A stretch of 64,000 bases of DNA, from assembly GCA_017745595.1 (NCBI GenBank), contig WMBV01000006.1, positions 169,746-233,745 on the forward strand. Direction: 5' to 3'. A program made the translations under genes and the position numbers. Below, in pieces: positions 1 through 9,272 of the stretch. The stretch is from Bordetella petrii (GTDB lineage: Bacteria > Pseudomonadota > Gammaproteobacteria > Burkholderiales > Burkholderiaceae_B). The notes under the pieces are model-generated. The model did not search any database, had not been told where the DNA came from, and saw only the letters and a program-made list of their open reading frames with translations. How positions within the stretch are numbered: position 1 is the first letter of the stretch; each line of letters begins with the position of its first letter.

Positions 1-1
1 C

Positions 2-394
2 CTGGGCAAGCCTTTCGATCCGCGCGAACTGCTGGCCCGCATCGAGGCGGTGCTGCGCCGCAAGCGCGGCCCGTCGGCCCTGACCAAAGACGCGCCGGTC
101 AGCTTCGGCCCGTTCGTGTTCGACCCCGCCATGCGGCAACTGCTGCGCGAAGGCGAGCCGGTGAAGCTGACCGGCGGCGAGATCAACCTGCTGGAAGCGC
201 TGGTGCGCAACGCCGGCAAGCCCTTGTCGCGCGAACGCCTGCTGGCGCTGGCGCGCGACGACGACGGCGGCGAACGCAACGACCGCGCCATCGACATCGC
301 CATCCTGCGCCTGCGGCGCGCCATCGAAGACGATCCGAAGCAGCCGCGCTGGATCCAGACCGTCTGGGGAATCGGTTACCGGTTCTCGCCCTGA
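2..394 (+). CDS. OmpR-family response regulator, C-terminal part (5' end outside window)
   Basis: The open frame runs in from the left edge, so only the last 130 codons are visible. The first residues (KPFDPRELLARIEAVLRR) are the usual end of a receiver domain. A winged-helix DNA-binding domain follows, with GGEINLLEALVRNAGKPLSRE, an acidic segment and the terminal IQTVWGIGYRFSP typical of the OmpR/PhoB effector domain. It ends 16 bases before the histidine kinase gene, so the two form a two-component operon. The phosphorylated Asp lies outside the window and the target genes are unknown. Confidence 0.93.
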   Translation: MGKPFDPRELLARIEAVLRRKRGPSALTKDAPVSFGPFVFDPAMRQLLREGEPVKLTGGEINLLEALVRNAGKPLSRERLLALARDDDGGERNDRAIDIAILRLRRAIEDDPKQPRWIQTVWGIGYRFSP

Positions 395-410
395 CACGCC
401 TTTGCGCCGC

Positions 411-1871
411 ATGAATCCGTTTACCCGCTACCTGCTGCCGCGTTCGCTGCGCGCGCGCCTGATCCTGCTGGTGCTGGCCGCGGTGCTGCTGGCACAGGCC
501 GCGACCCTGCTCACGGCGTCGTACTACCGCCAGCGCTTCCTCGAAGACGTGGCCATCGGCTACATCGCCACTACCATCCGCACCCTGCGCGCGGCGCTGT
601 CGCAAGTTCCCGCCGAAGAACGCGCCGACTTCGTGCGCAATGCCTCGCAGAACCAATGGCGGCTGTGGTCGCGCACGCTGCCCGCCGAGGCCCGGCTGCA
701 GCGCCTCAACCGCCCGTCCCCGCCAGCGCCGCCCGGCCAGGGCCCGCGGCGCGGCGACGCCCAGCCCGACAGCGGCGCCCAACGCCACCGTTTTCACGGC
801 ATGCACGGCGAGCAGCCCGACGACATCCGGCGCGACTTGCGCGGCCCCATCCGCGAACTGAACGACCGGCTCAACGACGGCACCCGGGTGGCGCTATCGC
901 ACGGGCCGGACCCCGAATTGTTCATTTCGCTGGCGCGCAACCCCGACAGCGAAGAAGCGCCGCGCCTGCGCGAATGGCTGGTCATTCCGCTGGAACGGCT
1001 GGACCCGCCGGTGGCCACGCCGATGATCGCCGTGTGGCTGGGGGGCCTGGGACTGGTGCTGCTGCTGGCCGCGGGCTTTTCCTGGCACATTACGCGGCCG
1101 CTGACGCGCCTGGCCGAGGCGGCCGACCGCCTGGCCGCCGGGCAGCCGCAGCGCGTGCAGCCATCGGGGCCGCACGAGACCCGCGCCCTGGGCCAACGCT
1201 TCAACGCCATGCTCGACGCGCTGGCCGAATCGGATTCGGTGCGCCGCACGCTGCTGTCGGGCCTGCCGCACGACCTGAAAGGCCCGTTGTCGCGCATGTG
1301 GCTGCGCATCGAAATGGCCGACGACCCCGCCCTGAAAGAAGGCCTGCGCAAAGACCTGCAAGACATGCAGCACATGGTCGACCAGTTCATCGGCTTCGTG
1401 CGCGGCACCGACCCGGCCGGCTACCGCTACACCCCGCTGGCCCTGCCCGAATGGCTGGCCGACCGGGTGGGCGGCTGGCAAAGCACCGGCACGGCGGTCA
1501 GCCTGGACGTGCCCGACGAAAACATGACCGTGCAGGGCGATGCCGTGGCGCTGAGCCGGCTGCTGGACAACCTGATCGGCAACGCGCTGCATCACGGCGA
1601 GCCGCCGGTGGACATCCGCCTGCGCCGCGAAGGCGCCACGGCCGTGCTGGACGTGGCCGACCACGGCCCCGGCATCGCCGCCGAGCGGCGCCAAGAGGCG
1701 CTGCGCCCGTTCGCGCGGCTGGACGATGCCCGCACCCGCACCGGCAATGTCGGGCTGGGACTGGCCCTGGCCGAGGCCATCGCGCGCGCGCACGGCGGCA
1801 CCCTGGCGCTGCTGCAGGCCGGCAGCGGCGGCCTGCTGGTGCGCGTCACCCTGCCCCTGGCTGCCGGGTGA
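411..1871 (+). CDS. EnvZ-like sensor histidine kinase
   Basis: Inner-membrane sensor kinase of 486 residues, partner of the upstream regulator. A first membrane helix lies near residues 15-35. A periplasmic region follows with a Pro-rich, His-containing stretch (RHRFHGMHG), then a second helix near 203-225, a HAMP segment, the phospho-acceptor box LPHDLKGPLSR (His about 287), an N box (DNLIGNALHHG), G1 (DHGPGIA) and G2 (GNVGLGLALA). I chose ATG 411; a TTG at 402 in the same frame is possible, and neither has a strong ribosome site. The signal is unknown; the His-rich periplasmic part could bind a metal or protons, which is only a guess. Confidence 0.9.
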   Translation: MNPFTRYLLPRSLRARLILLVLAAVLLAQAATLLTASYYRQRFLEDVAIGYIATTIRTLRAALSQVPAEERADFVRNASQNQWRLWSRTLPAEARLQRLNRPSPPAPPGQGPRRGDAQPDSGAQRHRFHGMHGEQPDDIRRDLRGPIRELNDRLNDGTRVALSHGPDPELFISLARNPDSEEAPRLREWLVIPLERLDPPVATPMIAVWLGGLGLVLLLAAGFSWHITRPLTRLAEAADRLAAGQPQRVQPSGPHETRALGQRFNAMLDALAESDSVRRTLLSGLPHDLKGPLSRMWLRIEMADDPALKEGLRKDLQDMQHMVDQFIGFVRGTDPAGYRYTPLALPEWLADRVGGWQSTGTAVSLDVPDENMTVQGDAVALSRLLDNLIGNALHHGEPPVDIRLRREGATAVLDVADHGPGIAAERRQEALRPFARLDDARTRTGNVGLGLALAEAIARAHGGTLALLQAGSGGLLVRVTLPLAAG

Positions 1872-1897
1872 AAGCGTGATGCGGAATGGTGTGATGC

Positions 1898-1990
1898 GGG
1901 CAGGTGTCTCGGGGCAGGTGCCTCGGGGCAGGTGTCTGACTCCCGCAGGGTGTCAGACACCTGGAACTGACCAATCAGACACCTGGGGAT
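1898..1990. repeat. Intergenic repeat: 14-bp tandem units plus an 11-bp palindrome
   Basis: Between the kinase and the cyd-like genes a CAGGTG core recurs at 1901, 1915 and 1929, a 14-bp period. The last unit leads into a perfect inverted repeat, AGGTGTCTGAC (1930-1940) and GTCAGACACCT (1952-1962), with an 11-base loop. A further partial arm (CAGACACCTGG) follows at about 1976. The palindrome and its loop recur near-identically at 63728-63758, so this is a dispersed chromosomal repeat and not only a local terminator, though it may also serve as one for the converging genes. Confidence 0.8.
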
Positions 1991-2021
1991 GACCTGGGAA
2001 TGGACCGCACGGCAGCCCGCC

Positions 2022-3053
2022 TCAGCCGGCGCGGCGTTCTTTGCCGAACACCGAGCGGTACGCCAGCAGGTTGAAGATCAATACCACCGGCACCCCGATC
2101 ACGGCGCCGGCCAGCACCAGCCGCATCGACGCGATCGAGGCCGTGCCGTCCCACAGGGTCATGTCGTCCAGGATCAGGTACGGAAACAGGCTGTAGGCCA
2201 GGCCGGCCAGCATCAGCAGATACAGCACCACGCACAGCACGAACGGCAGCCAGCTGTGCTGCTCGCCCCGGCCCGGCACGCGGGCCAGCCGCAGCTCGGC
2301 GCTGGAAAAGCACAGCAGCATCAGCACCCACACCAGCACGGCCACCACCAGGCCGCCCGGATTGCTCCATTTATAGAAAATGCCGGCATTGGCCAGGCCC
2401 AACATGACCGAGACGGCCACCATGCCCACCGCCGTCCAGCGGATGGAATGGCGCGCCCAGCGCGCGGCGCGGCGCTGCAGTTCGCCGTCGACCCGCATCA
2501 CCAGCCAGGCGGCGCCCAGCAAGACATAGGCGGCCACCGCGCACAGGCCCATCAGCACGGCGAACCAGCCATAGCCGGCGGCCGTCTGGTAGCCGGTGGC
2601 GATGCGCCCCAGGATCATGCCCTGCCCGAACGCGGTGGCGACCGAGCCCAGCCAGAACCCCAGCACCCAGCGCGGCTTGAGTTCGGCGCGGGCGCGGATG
2701 CGGAACTCGAACGACACGCTGCGCAGCATCAGGCCCAGCGCCATCAGCGCCAGCGGGCCGTACAGCTTGCCGAACACCACGCCCCAGGCCAGCGGGAACG
2801 CCGAGGCGAACAGGCCGATGCCCAGCAATGGCCAGAATTCGTTGGCGTCGCGCCAGGGGCTGAGCAGCGTCATCATGCGCCCGCGTTCGTCGGCCGGCGC
2901 CAGCGGCAGCAGCATGCCCACCCCCAGGTCGAAGCCGTCGAGCACGATGCCCGCCGCGATCAGCAGGACCAGCAGCCCCATGAACACCAGCGGCATCCAG
3001 AAGGTCGGATCATTGGCATTGACGCCCAGCGAAGCGGCCAGCATCTCGATCAT
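2022..3053 (-). CDS. Cytochrome bd-type subunit II-like membrane protein (CydB-like)
   Basis: A 343-residue polytopic membrane protein with the CydB signature DGFDLGVGM near the N-terminus. A C-terminal stretch, LWDGTASIASM, corresponds to MWDATSSQLTL of E. coli CydB. In classical oxidases CydB is the haem-free partner that stabilises subunit I. It overlaps the upstream subunit-I-like gene by 4 bases, so the two are translationally coupled. Because the partner lacks haem ligands, this pair may not be a working quinol oxidase and I give no gene symbol. I chose the start MIEMLAASLG; the longer open frame reads through the partner gene in another frame. Confidence 0.85.
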   Translation of the reverse strand: MIEMLAASLGVNANDPTFWMPLVFMGLLVLLIAAGIVLDGFDLGVGMLLPLAPADERGRMMTLLSPWRDANEFWPLLGIGLFASAFPLAWGVVFGKLYGPLALMALGLMLRSVSFEFRIRARAELKPRWVLGFWLGSVATAFGQGMILGRIATGYQTAAGYGWFAVLMGLCAVAAYVLLGAAWLVMRVDGELQRRAARWARHSIRWTAVGMVAVSVMLGLANAGIFYKWSNPGGLVVAVLVWVLMLLCFSSAELRLARVPGRGEQHSWLPFVLCVVLYLLMLAGLAYSLFPYLILDDMTLWDGTASIASMRLVLAGAVIGVPVVLIFNLLAYRSVFGKERRAG

Positions 3054-4393
3054 TGGGGCGACCCTCCGGGTTTGCGCACCGGCACCACGCCGTAGCGGGC
3101 GGCATGGAACAGCATGCCGTTGAACGCGGCCACCAGCGTGGCGTACAGAATCAGGTAGCCGGCCAGGCTGGCCCCCAGTACCGCGGTGCTGGCGGTACCC
3201 AGCACTTCGGACTGGGTGATGGTGGCATTGACGGCGTAGGGCTGCATGCCCGCCAGCGAGAACACGCCCCCCGCCAGCACCGCCAGGCCGCCGGCATACA
3301 GCGTGGCGACGATCACGCGCAGCCACCAGGGCGGCAGCAGCGAAGGGTCGAGGCCGCGCCGCGCGGTCAGCGCCAGCGTCAGGCACGACACCAGCAGCAT
3401 CGCTGCTCCCAGCAGCAGCACCACGCGCAGCGCCCAGAATGTCAGCGGCACGGGCGGCTGCATGCCCGAGAACTTGTCCAGTCCCTGGTACACGCCCTGC
3501 GGATCGCGGCCCAGCCATTCGCCGCCTACCCCGGGCAGCGCCAGCGCGGCCCGGTTGGCCTGGGCCTTGGCATCGGGCCAGCCGAACAGGACCCAGCCCG
3601 GCGCCGTGCCGCTGTGCCAATAGCCCGCGGCGGCGGCCGCCTTGGCGGGCTGGTGTTCGGCCATGACCCGCCCGGCGCCGTCGAGCACCGGCATTTGCAG
3701 CAGCGCGGCCGCCACCGCGACCACCAGGGCCGTCTTGAAGGCGCAGCGCTCGCCGTCGTCGAGCCGGCGCCGCAGCGCCTGCAGCGCGGTCACGCCCAGG
3801 ATCAGGAAGGCGGCCGCCAGGGCCGACCACAGCGCCATCAGCCCCAGATTCCAGGCCAGCGAGGGGTTGAAGATGACGGCATGCCAGTCGTAGACCTGGT
3901 AGCGCGCGTCGATGAGCGTGGCGCCGGCCGGGGTCTGCACCCATGATTGCAGCGCCAGCACCCAGAACAGCGTCGCCGCCTGCCCCACCGCCACCATGAA
4001 CACGGCCAGCGTGTGGACGCGGGCGGACACGCGCCGCTGGCCGAACAGCATGACCCCGAGGAAGCAGGATTTCAGGATGAAGACCGACAGCACGCCGAAG
4101 CCGATGAGCGGGCCGGCCACATTGCCGATCTTGTCCATCAGGCCGGGCCAGAGGCTGCCCAGCTGGATCAGCACGGGCAGCGCGGCCGCCAGGCTCAGCA
4201 CGAACGACAGGGCGAAAAACCGCACCCAGAACCGGTAGGCGGCCGTCCACCCCGGCAGGCCGGTACGGTGCGCGCGCAGCTTGAAAAACAGCAGCAGCCA
4301 GGACAGGGCCAGCGCCAGGGCCATGAACAAGGCCAGGAAACTGAGGCTGGCGGTGAACTGGATGCGGGCCAGTAGCAGGGGGACAATATCCAT
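3050..4393 (-). CDS. Divergent cytochrome bd subunit I-like protein lacking haem ligands
   Basis: A 447-residue multi-helix membrane protein related to CydA by its start (MDIVPLLLARIQF; E. coli MLDIVELSRLQF), overall helix pattern and coupling to a CydB-like gene. By-eye alignment to E. coli CydA shows the axial haem ligands replaced: His19 by Leu (no His in helix I), His186 by Leu before the shared ILG, and Met393 by Val (RVVLLLG for RIMVACG). Proton-channel Glu107 is Lys, the Q-loop GDESG is LDGAG, and the GRQPW motif is GMQPY. It is therefore a superfamily member that probably does not reduce oxygen in the usual way. Start ATG 4393 was chosen by alignment with family N-termini. Confidence 0.85.
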   Translation of the reverse strand: MDIVPLLLARIQFTASLSFLALFMALALALSWLLLFFKLRAHRTGLPGWTAAYRFWVRFFALSFVLSLAAALPVLIQLGSLWPGLMDKIGNVAGPLIGFGVLSVFILKSCFLGVMLFGQRRVSARVHTLAVFMVAVGQAATLFWVLALQSWVQTPAGATLIDARYQVYDWHAVIFNPSLAWNLGLMALWSALAAAFLILGVTALQALRRRLDDGERCAFKTALVVAVAAALLQMPVLDGAGRVMAEHQPAKAAAAAGYWHSGTAPGWVLFGWPDAKAQANRAALALPGVGGEWLGRDPQGVYQGLDKFSGMQPPVPLTFWALRVVLLLGAAMLLVSCLTLALTARRGLDPSLLPPWWLRVIVATLYAGGLAVLAGGVFSLAGMQPYAVNATITQSEVLGTASTAVLGASLAGYLILYATLVAAFNGMLFHAARYGVVPVRKPGGSPQ

Positions 4394-4509
4394 GATGGCC
4401 GGTAGTGTAGAGCCTGTTTTGCGATGACGGGGACGGGTTCGCAAAGGCATTGGGGTGCGAACGTGGCAAAATTGACGCTTTGCCGCTGCTTTTTTCCCAT
4501 TCCTCGAGC

Positions 4510-6273
4510 ATGACCACCGCCCCGACGCCGCCTGCCGCTACCAATTTCCTGCGCAATATCATCGAAGATGACCTGCAGGCCGACCGCTTCCAGGGCAAGC
4601 GCTGGGCGGGCTCTCCCGGCCCGGCGTCGCTGCAGTCCCAGGGCGCGCCCGATCCGGCGCGCATCCGCACGCGCTTCCCGCCCGAGCCCAACGGCTATCT
4701 GCACATCGGCCATGCCAAGAGCATCTGCGTGAACTTCGGCCTGGCGCGCGAATATGGCGGCGTGTGCCACCTGCGCTTCGACGACACCAACCCCGAGAAA
4801 GAAGACCAGGAATACGTCGACGCCATCATCGACGCCGTGCATTGGCTGGGCTTCGACTGGAAGGCCGACGGCAACGACAACCTGTACTTCGCCAGCGACT
4901 ACTTCGGCTACATGTACGAGTTCGCCCAGGCGCTGGTGCAGGCCGGCCACGCCTACGTCGACGAACAATCGCCCGAGCAGATCCGCGCCAACCGCGGCAC
5001 CCTGACCGAACCCGGGGTGGCCTCGCCCTGGCGCGAGCGCCCGGCCGCCGAGTCGCTGGCGCTGCTGGCCGAAATGCGCGACGGCAAGCATCCCGACGGC
5101 AGCCTGGTGCTGCGCGCCAAGATCGACATGGCCTCGCCCAACATCAACCTGCGGGACCCGGTCATGTACCGGGTGCGCCACGCCACGCACCACCGCACCG
5201 GCAACGAGTGGTGCATCTATCCCATGTACAGCTGGGCGCATCCGGTCGAAGACGCGCTGGAAGGCATCACGCACAGCATCTGCACCCTCGAGTTCGAAGA
5301 CCAGCGCCCCTTCTACGACTGGATCCTGGCGCGCCTGGCCGAACTGGGCAAGCTGGCCCGGCCGCTGCCGCGCCAGTACGAATTCGCCCGCCTGAACCTC
5401 ACCTATGTGGTCACCAGCAAGCGCAAGCTGCTGCAACTGGTGCGCGAAGGCTACGTCGACGGCTGGGACGACCCGCGCATGCCCACCCTGTTCGGCATGC
5501 GCCGCCGCGGCTATACCCCGTCGGCCATCCGGCTGTTCTGCGACCGCACGGCGGTGTCCAAGTCCGATTCGCGCATCGACTACAGCCTGCTCGAACAGGC
5601 CGTGCGCGACGACCTGGACCCCCGCGCGGCGCGTTCGGTGGCGGTGCTGGACCCGCTGAAGCTGGTCATCACCAATTATCCCGCCGGCCAGGAAGAAGCC
5701 TGCTCGGCGCCGCGCAACCCGCACGATCCGGACGCGGGATCGCGCCAGTTTCCCTTCACGCGCGAACTCTGGATCGAGCGCGACGACTTCCGCGAAGAAG
5801 CGCCCAAGAAATACTTCCGCCTGTTCCCGGGCAACACGGTGCGCCTGAAATACGGTTACGTCGTGCGCTGCACCGGCTTTACCAAAGACGAGTCCGGCCG
5901 GGTCACCGAGGTGCAGGCCGAATACCTGCCCGACACCAAAAGCGGCACCCCGGGCGCCGACAGCGTCAAGGTCAAGGGCAACATCACCTGGGTCAGCGCC
6001 GCCCATGCCGTGCCGGCCCGCGTGCACCTGTACGACCGCCTGTTCTCCGATCCGCACCCCGATGCCGGCGACAAAGATTTCCTGGCCTGCCTGAACCCGA
6101 ATTCGCGCCACACCATCGACGCCTGGCTGGAGCCCGGCACCGTGGCCGAACCGGGCGCCACCTGGCAATTCGAGCGGCTGGGCTATTTCACGGTAGACAG
6201 CAAAGATTCCACGCCCGAGGCGCCGGTGCTCAACCGCATCGTCACGCTGCGCGATTCCTGGGCCACGGCCTGA
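4510..6273 (+). CDS. glnS: Glutaminyl-tRNA synthetase
   Basis: Class I aminoacyl-tRNA synthetase that charges tRNA-Gln in the cytoplasm, 587 residues from ATG 4510. The HIGH motif is in [11 protein letters not shown] (residues about 65-68), and the KMSKS-equivalent loop is VTSKRKL, close to VMSKRKL of E. coli. [10 protein letters not shown] and the C-terminal anticodon-binding beta-barrels ([22 protein letters not shown] region) fit GlnRS rather than GluRS. An in-frame ATG at 4450 would add 20 non-conserved residues. It is divergent from the cyd-like pair and 13 bases upstream of minC. Confidence 0.97.
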   Translation: MTTAPTPPAATNFLRNIIEDDLQADRFQGKRWAGSPGPASLQSQGAPDPARIRTRFPPEPNGYLHIGHAKSICVNFGLAREYGGVCHLRFDDTNPEKEDQEYVDAIIDAVHWLGFDWKADGNDNLYFASDYFGYMYEFAQALVQAGHAYVDEQSPEQIRANRGTLTEPGVASPWRERPAAESLALLAEMRDGKHPDGSLVLRAKIDMASPNINLRDPVMYRVRHATHHRTGNEWCIYPMYSWAHPVEDALEGITHSICTLEFEDQRPFYDWILARLAELGKLARPLPRQYEFARLNLTYVVTSKRKLLQLVREGYVDGWDDPRMPTLFGMRRRGYTPSAIRLFCDRTAVSKSDSRIDYSLLEQAVRDDLDPRAARSVAVLDPLKLVITNYPAGQEEACSAPRNPHDPDAGSRQFPFTRELWIERDDFREEAPKKYFRLFPGNTVRLKYGYVVRCTGFTKDESGRVTEVQAEYLPDTKSGTPGADSVKVKGNITWVSAAHAVPARVHLYDRLFSDPHPDAGDKDFLACLNPNSRHTIDAWLEPGTVAEPGATWQFERLGYFTVDSKDSTPEAPVLNRIVTLRDSWATA

Positions 6274-6286
6274 TTTCCGTCCGACC

Positions 6287-7186
6287 ATGACTACTGATTC
6301 TCTCGCCCTGGATTTCAAGAGCGCCACGCTGTATGCCATACGCGTGGTCTTGCACAGCGCCGATCTCGGCCGCCTGACCGCCGCGCTGGACCGGCGCATG
6401 GCCGACGCCGGCAGCTTCTTCGAAAACGAGCCCGTGGTCATCGACGCCAGCCGCGTCGACACGCCGGTCGACTGGCCCGCCCTGCTGGCGGCCCTGCGCG
6501 GCCACAACCTGCCGCCCATCGGGGTGGTGGCCGAAGGCGCCAACCTGCAGGCGGCCCAGGCCGCCGGCCTGGCGGCGGTGGAATTGTCCACGCCCCCGGC
6601 GCGCCCCGCCCCCACGGTGGAAACCGCGCCGCCCAACGACATGGCCACTCCGGTGCCCGCCGTGCCGGCCGCCGCCCTGGAAACCGGCGGCGCGGCCGCC
6701 GACGACAGCGCCGAGCCGGTCCCGGCCGAAGCCGCCGCCGAAGCCGCCGAGGCCGCCCCGCCCGGCAAACCGGGCAAACCGGGCAAATCGGCCGCCAAAT
6801 CGGCCGAGCCCGCCGCCCAGCCCGCTGCGCCGGCGCCGGCGCAGCCCCCCGCCTCGGCGCTGGTCATCACGAAACCGCTGCGCTCGGGCCAGCGCGTGTA
6901 CGCGCGCCATACCGACCTGGTGGTCATCGGCATGGTCAGCCAGGGCGCCGAGGTCATCGCCGACGGCAATGTGCACGTATACGGGCCGCTGCGCGGCAAG
7001 GCCATGGCGGGCGCGCGCGGCGACACGTCGGCGCGCATCTTCACCACCCAGCTCGATGCCGAGCTGCTGGCCGTGGCCGGCGTCTACCGCGTGGTGGAAG
7101 CCAGGCTCGACAGCACGCTGCACAACCAGCCCGCGCTGGTGCACCTGGACGGCGAGACGCTGCGCATCGAGGCCTTGAAAAAATAA
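6287..7186 (+). CDS. minC: Septum-site inhibitor MinC
   Basis: Inhibitor of FtsZ ring assembly that works with MinD and MinE. The 299 residues comprise an N-terminal FtsZ-antagonist domain (about 1-105), an unusually long Ala/Pro/Glu-rich linker (about 105-195) with a tandem GKPGKPGKS, and a C-terminal beta-helix domain (about 196-299) with [19 protein letters not shown] and [19 protein letters not shown]. coli MinC has about 230 residues; the extra length is in the linker. First gene of the min cluster; a weak hairpin terminator lies between it and minD. Confidence 0.96.
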   Translation: MTTDSLALDFKSATLYAIRVVLHSADLGRLTAALDRRMADAGSFFENEPVVIDASRVDTPVDWPALLAALRGHNLPPIGVVAEGANLQAAQAAGLAAVELSTPPARPAPTVETAPPNDMATPVPAVPAAALETGGAAADDSAEPVPAEAAAEAAEAAPPGKPGKPGKSAAKSAEPAAQPAAPAPAQPPASALVITKPLRSGQRVYARHTDLVVIGMVSQGAEVIADGNVHVYGPLRGKAMAGARGDTSARIFTTQLDAELLAVAGVYRVVEARLDSTLHNQPALVHLDGETLRIEALKK

Positions 7187-7223
7187 GCGCCTCCGGCGCG
7201 CCGGCACGTCTACATCTTGTAAG

Positions 7224-7243
7224 AAGCCTTACAGAGGCTTTTT
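7224..7243 (+). terminator. Weak rho-independent terminator or attenuator between minC and minD
   Basis: A 6-bp stem AAGCCT/AGGCTT with a 5-base loop is followed by T residues, 38 bases after the minC stop and 46 before the minD start. The stem is short, so termination is probably partial. Its presence suggests that minD-minE also have their own promoter in the AT-richer stretch 7210-7280. Confidence 0.5.
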
Positions 7244-7288
7244 GCTTTACGATAACGCGATTTATTCGAACATAAGGGTTAAATGGTC

Positions 7289-8104
7289 ATGACACGTATT
7301 GTTGTGGTGACTTCCGGCAAGGGCGGGGTGGGCAAGACCACCAGCAGCGCCAGCTTTTCGGCCGGTCTGGCCATGCGCGGCCACAAGACGGCCGTCATCG
7401 ATTTCGACGTCGGCCTGCGCAACCTGGATCTCATCATGGGCTGCGAGCGCCGCGTCGTGTATGACTTCGTCAACGTGATCCAGGGCGAAGCTTCGCTCAA
7501 GCAAGCGCTGATCAAAGACAAGCAGCTCGAAAACCTGTTCATCCTGCCGGCTTCGCAAACCCGCGACAAAGACGCCCTTACTCAGGAAGGCGTGGCCAAG
7601 GTCATCGAAGACCTGAAAGAAATGGGCTTCGAATACATCGTCTGCGATTCGCCGGCCGGCATCGAAACGGGCGCGCTCATGGCCGCCTACTTCGCCGACG
7701 ACGCGCTGGTGGTCACCAACCCCGAAGTCTCGTCGGTGCGCGACTCCGACCGCATCCTGGGCATCCTGGCCGCCAAGTCGCGCCGCGCCATCGAAGGCGA
7801 CGAGCCCGTCAAGGAATTCCTGCTGCTCACGCGCTACAGCCCCAAGCGCGTCAACGACGGCGAAATGCTGTCGCTGACCGACATCGAAGACATCCTACGC
7901 ATCAAGCTGATCGGCGTGATTCCCGAATCCGAAGCCGTGCTGCAGGCCTCGAACCAGGGCCTGCCCGCCATCCACCTGCGCGACACCGACGTGGCCGAAG
8001 CCTACAAAGACGTGGTGGCCCGCTACCTGGGCGAAGAAAAGCCGCTGCGCTTCGTCGACTACGAAAAACCCGGCCTGTTCAAGCGCCTGTTCGGAGGGAA
8101 GTAA
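7289..8104 (+). CDS. minD: Septum-site ATPase MinD
   Basis: Membrane-cycling ATPase that recruits MinC and is displaced by MinE. The 271 residues start MTRIVVVTSGKGGVGKTT, with the deviant Walker A motif at residues 10-17, a switch region DFDVGLRNLDL and a C-terminal membrane-targeting helix (GLFKRLFGG). An ATG two codons upstream (7283) is possible; I prefer 7289 because family members start with M-x-R-I-(I/V)-V-V-T. An AAGGG sequence lies just upstream. minE follows after 3 bases. Confidence 0.97.
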   Translation: MTRIVVVTSGKGGVGKTTSSASFSAGLAMRGHKTAVIDFDVGLRNLDLIMGCERRVVYDFVNVIQGEASLKQALIKDKQLENLFILPASQTRDKDALTQEGVAKVIEDLKEMGFEYIVCDSPAGIETGALMAAYFADDALVVTNPEVSSVRDSDRILGILAAKSRRAIEGDEPVKEFLLLTRYSPKRVNDGEMLSLTDIEDILRIKLIGVIPESEAVLQASNQGLPAIHLRDTDVAEAYKDVVARYLGEEKPLRFVDYEKPGLFKRLFGGK

Positions 8105-8107
8105 GCA

Positions 8108-8368
8108 ATGTCCTTCCTGTCGTTTCTGCTCGGCCAGAAAAAAACCTCGGCGGTCGTCGCCAAAGAGCGCCTGCAAATCATCCTAGCCCACGAACGCTCG
8201 GGCCGCGGCGCGTCGCCCGACTACCTGCCGCAACTGCAGCAAGAACTGGTCGCCGTCATCTCCAAGTACGTGAACATCAATCCCGACGACATCAAGGTCC
8301 ACCTGGAACGCCAGGAAACCCTTGAAGTGCTGGAAGTCAAGATCGAAATGCCGCAGAAGGAAGCCTGA
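8108..8368 (+). CDS. minE: Cell-division topological specificity factor MinE
   Basis: Small protein (86 residues) that stimulates MinD ATPase and drives the Min oscillation, placing the division site at mid-cell. The N-terminal membrane-binding and MinD-contact segment ([30 protein letters not shown]) and the C-terminal dimerisation part ([25 protein letters not shown]) are both present and of normal length. It starts 3 bases after minD and is followed by a strong terminator. Confidence 0.97.
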   Translation: MSFLSFLLGQKKTSAVVAKERLQIILAHERSGRGASPDYLPQLQQELVAVISKYVNINPDDIKVHLERQETLEVLEVKIEMPQKEA

Positions 8369-8387
8369 CCCGGGCTGGCGGTATCCA

Positions 8388-8423
8388 AGCGCCCCGGCGG
8401 GCCACTGCCCGCCGGGGCGCTTT
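8388..8423 (+). terminator. Strong rho-independent terminator after minE
   Basis: A perfect 14-bp GC-rich inverted repeat (8388-8401 and 8408-8421) with a 6-base loop and a short T run begins 19 bases after minE. It closes the min operon and may also act on the SDR gene that converges from the other side. Confidence 0.85.
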
Positions 8424-8440
8424 GCCGGCTGCAAGCCGGG

Positions 8441-9244
8441 TCAGTACTTCAGCGTGATGCCGCCGTCGACCACCAGTTCGATGCCGGTCACGTACCGGGA
8501 TTCGTCCGAAGCCAGGTACAGCGCGGCGTGCGCCACGTCCCAGGCGTCGCCCATGTGCCCCATGGGCACCTGGCTATCGCGCTCGCGCCACATGCCCTCG
8601 ACATCGCCCCCGGCATATTCCGCCGCCAGGCCGGCCGCGTGCTCGACCATCGGCGTCTTCATCAGGCCCGGCAGAATCGCGTTCACGCGCACCTTGTCCC
8701 TGGCGTATTCCACGGCCGTGGTCCGCGTCATGTGGTTCATGGCGGCCTTGGTGGTGGAATAGGTCACGTACGGCACGCCGGTATAGCGCAGCGACGCCAC
8801 CGACGAGATATTGATGATCGATCCGCCGCCCTGGTCGCGCATGGCCGGGATGAACTGCTTCATCGCCAGGAAGCAGCTTTTCAGGTTGATGGCATAGACG
8901 CGGTCCCATTCGCTTTCTTCGGTCTGCACCACGCCGCCGACACTGACAATGCCGACGTTGTTGTTCAGGATATCCACCTTGCCGAACGCGGCCAGCGCCT
9001 GCTGCTGCACGGCCGCGATGTCGGCCAGCCGCGTGACGTCGGCCCGCAACGCCATCGCCCGCCCGCCTTCTCCCTGGATGAGGCGAGCGGTTTCGTGGGC
9101 GGCCTCGAGGTTGATGTCGGCGCACACCACGCTGGCCCCCTCGCGCGCGAACAGCACGGCGGCCGCCTTGCCGTTGCCCCAGCCCGCGCCGGCCGAGCCG
9201 GCCCCCATCACCACCGCCGTCTTGCCTTGCAGCCGTCCCGCCAT
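8441..9244 (-). CDS. SDR-family NAD(P)-dependent oxidoreductase
   Basis: Short-chain dehydrogenase of 267 residues with a Rossmann fold: Gly-rich cofactor loop MGAGSAGAGWGNG (13-25), NNNVG (94-98), and the catalytic Ser in INISSVAS (about 147-148) with Tyr162 and Lys166 in YSTTK. D42 after the second strand suggests NAD rather than NADP. It is the last gene of the minus-strand TRAP/ligase/thiolase cluster, 28 bases after the large permease, so it probably oxidises or reduces a hydroxy/keto intermediate of the imported acid. The substrate is not identifiable. Confidence 0.88.
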   Translation of the reverse strand: MAGRLQGKTAVVMGAGSAGAGWGNGKAAAVLFAREGASVVCADINLEAAHETARLIQGEGGRAMALRADVTRLADIAAVQQQALAAFGKVDILNNNVGIVSVGGVVQTEESEWDRVYAINLKSCFLAMKQFIPAMRDQGGGSIINISSVASLRYTGVPYVTYSTTKAAMNHMTRTTAVEYARDKVRVNAILPGLMKTPMVEHAAGLAAEYAGGDVEGMWRERDSQVPMGHMGDAWDVAHAALYLASDESRYVTGIELVVDGGITLKY

Positions 9245-9272
9245 GTCAGTGCTCCTGTTAGTGCCGGCGCGT

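Noticed and set aside
183..1793. Long antisense frames over the kinase gene
   Set aside because: They are shadows of the high-GC coding frame, with Arg/Ala/Gly-rich products and no domain.
2022..4691. One 889-codon open frame on the minus strand across both cyd-like genes
   Set aside because: Only the last 343 codons look like a protein family (CydB-like). The upstream part is an antisense or shifted reading of the CydA-like and glnS genes, which have clear starts and families of their own.
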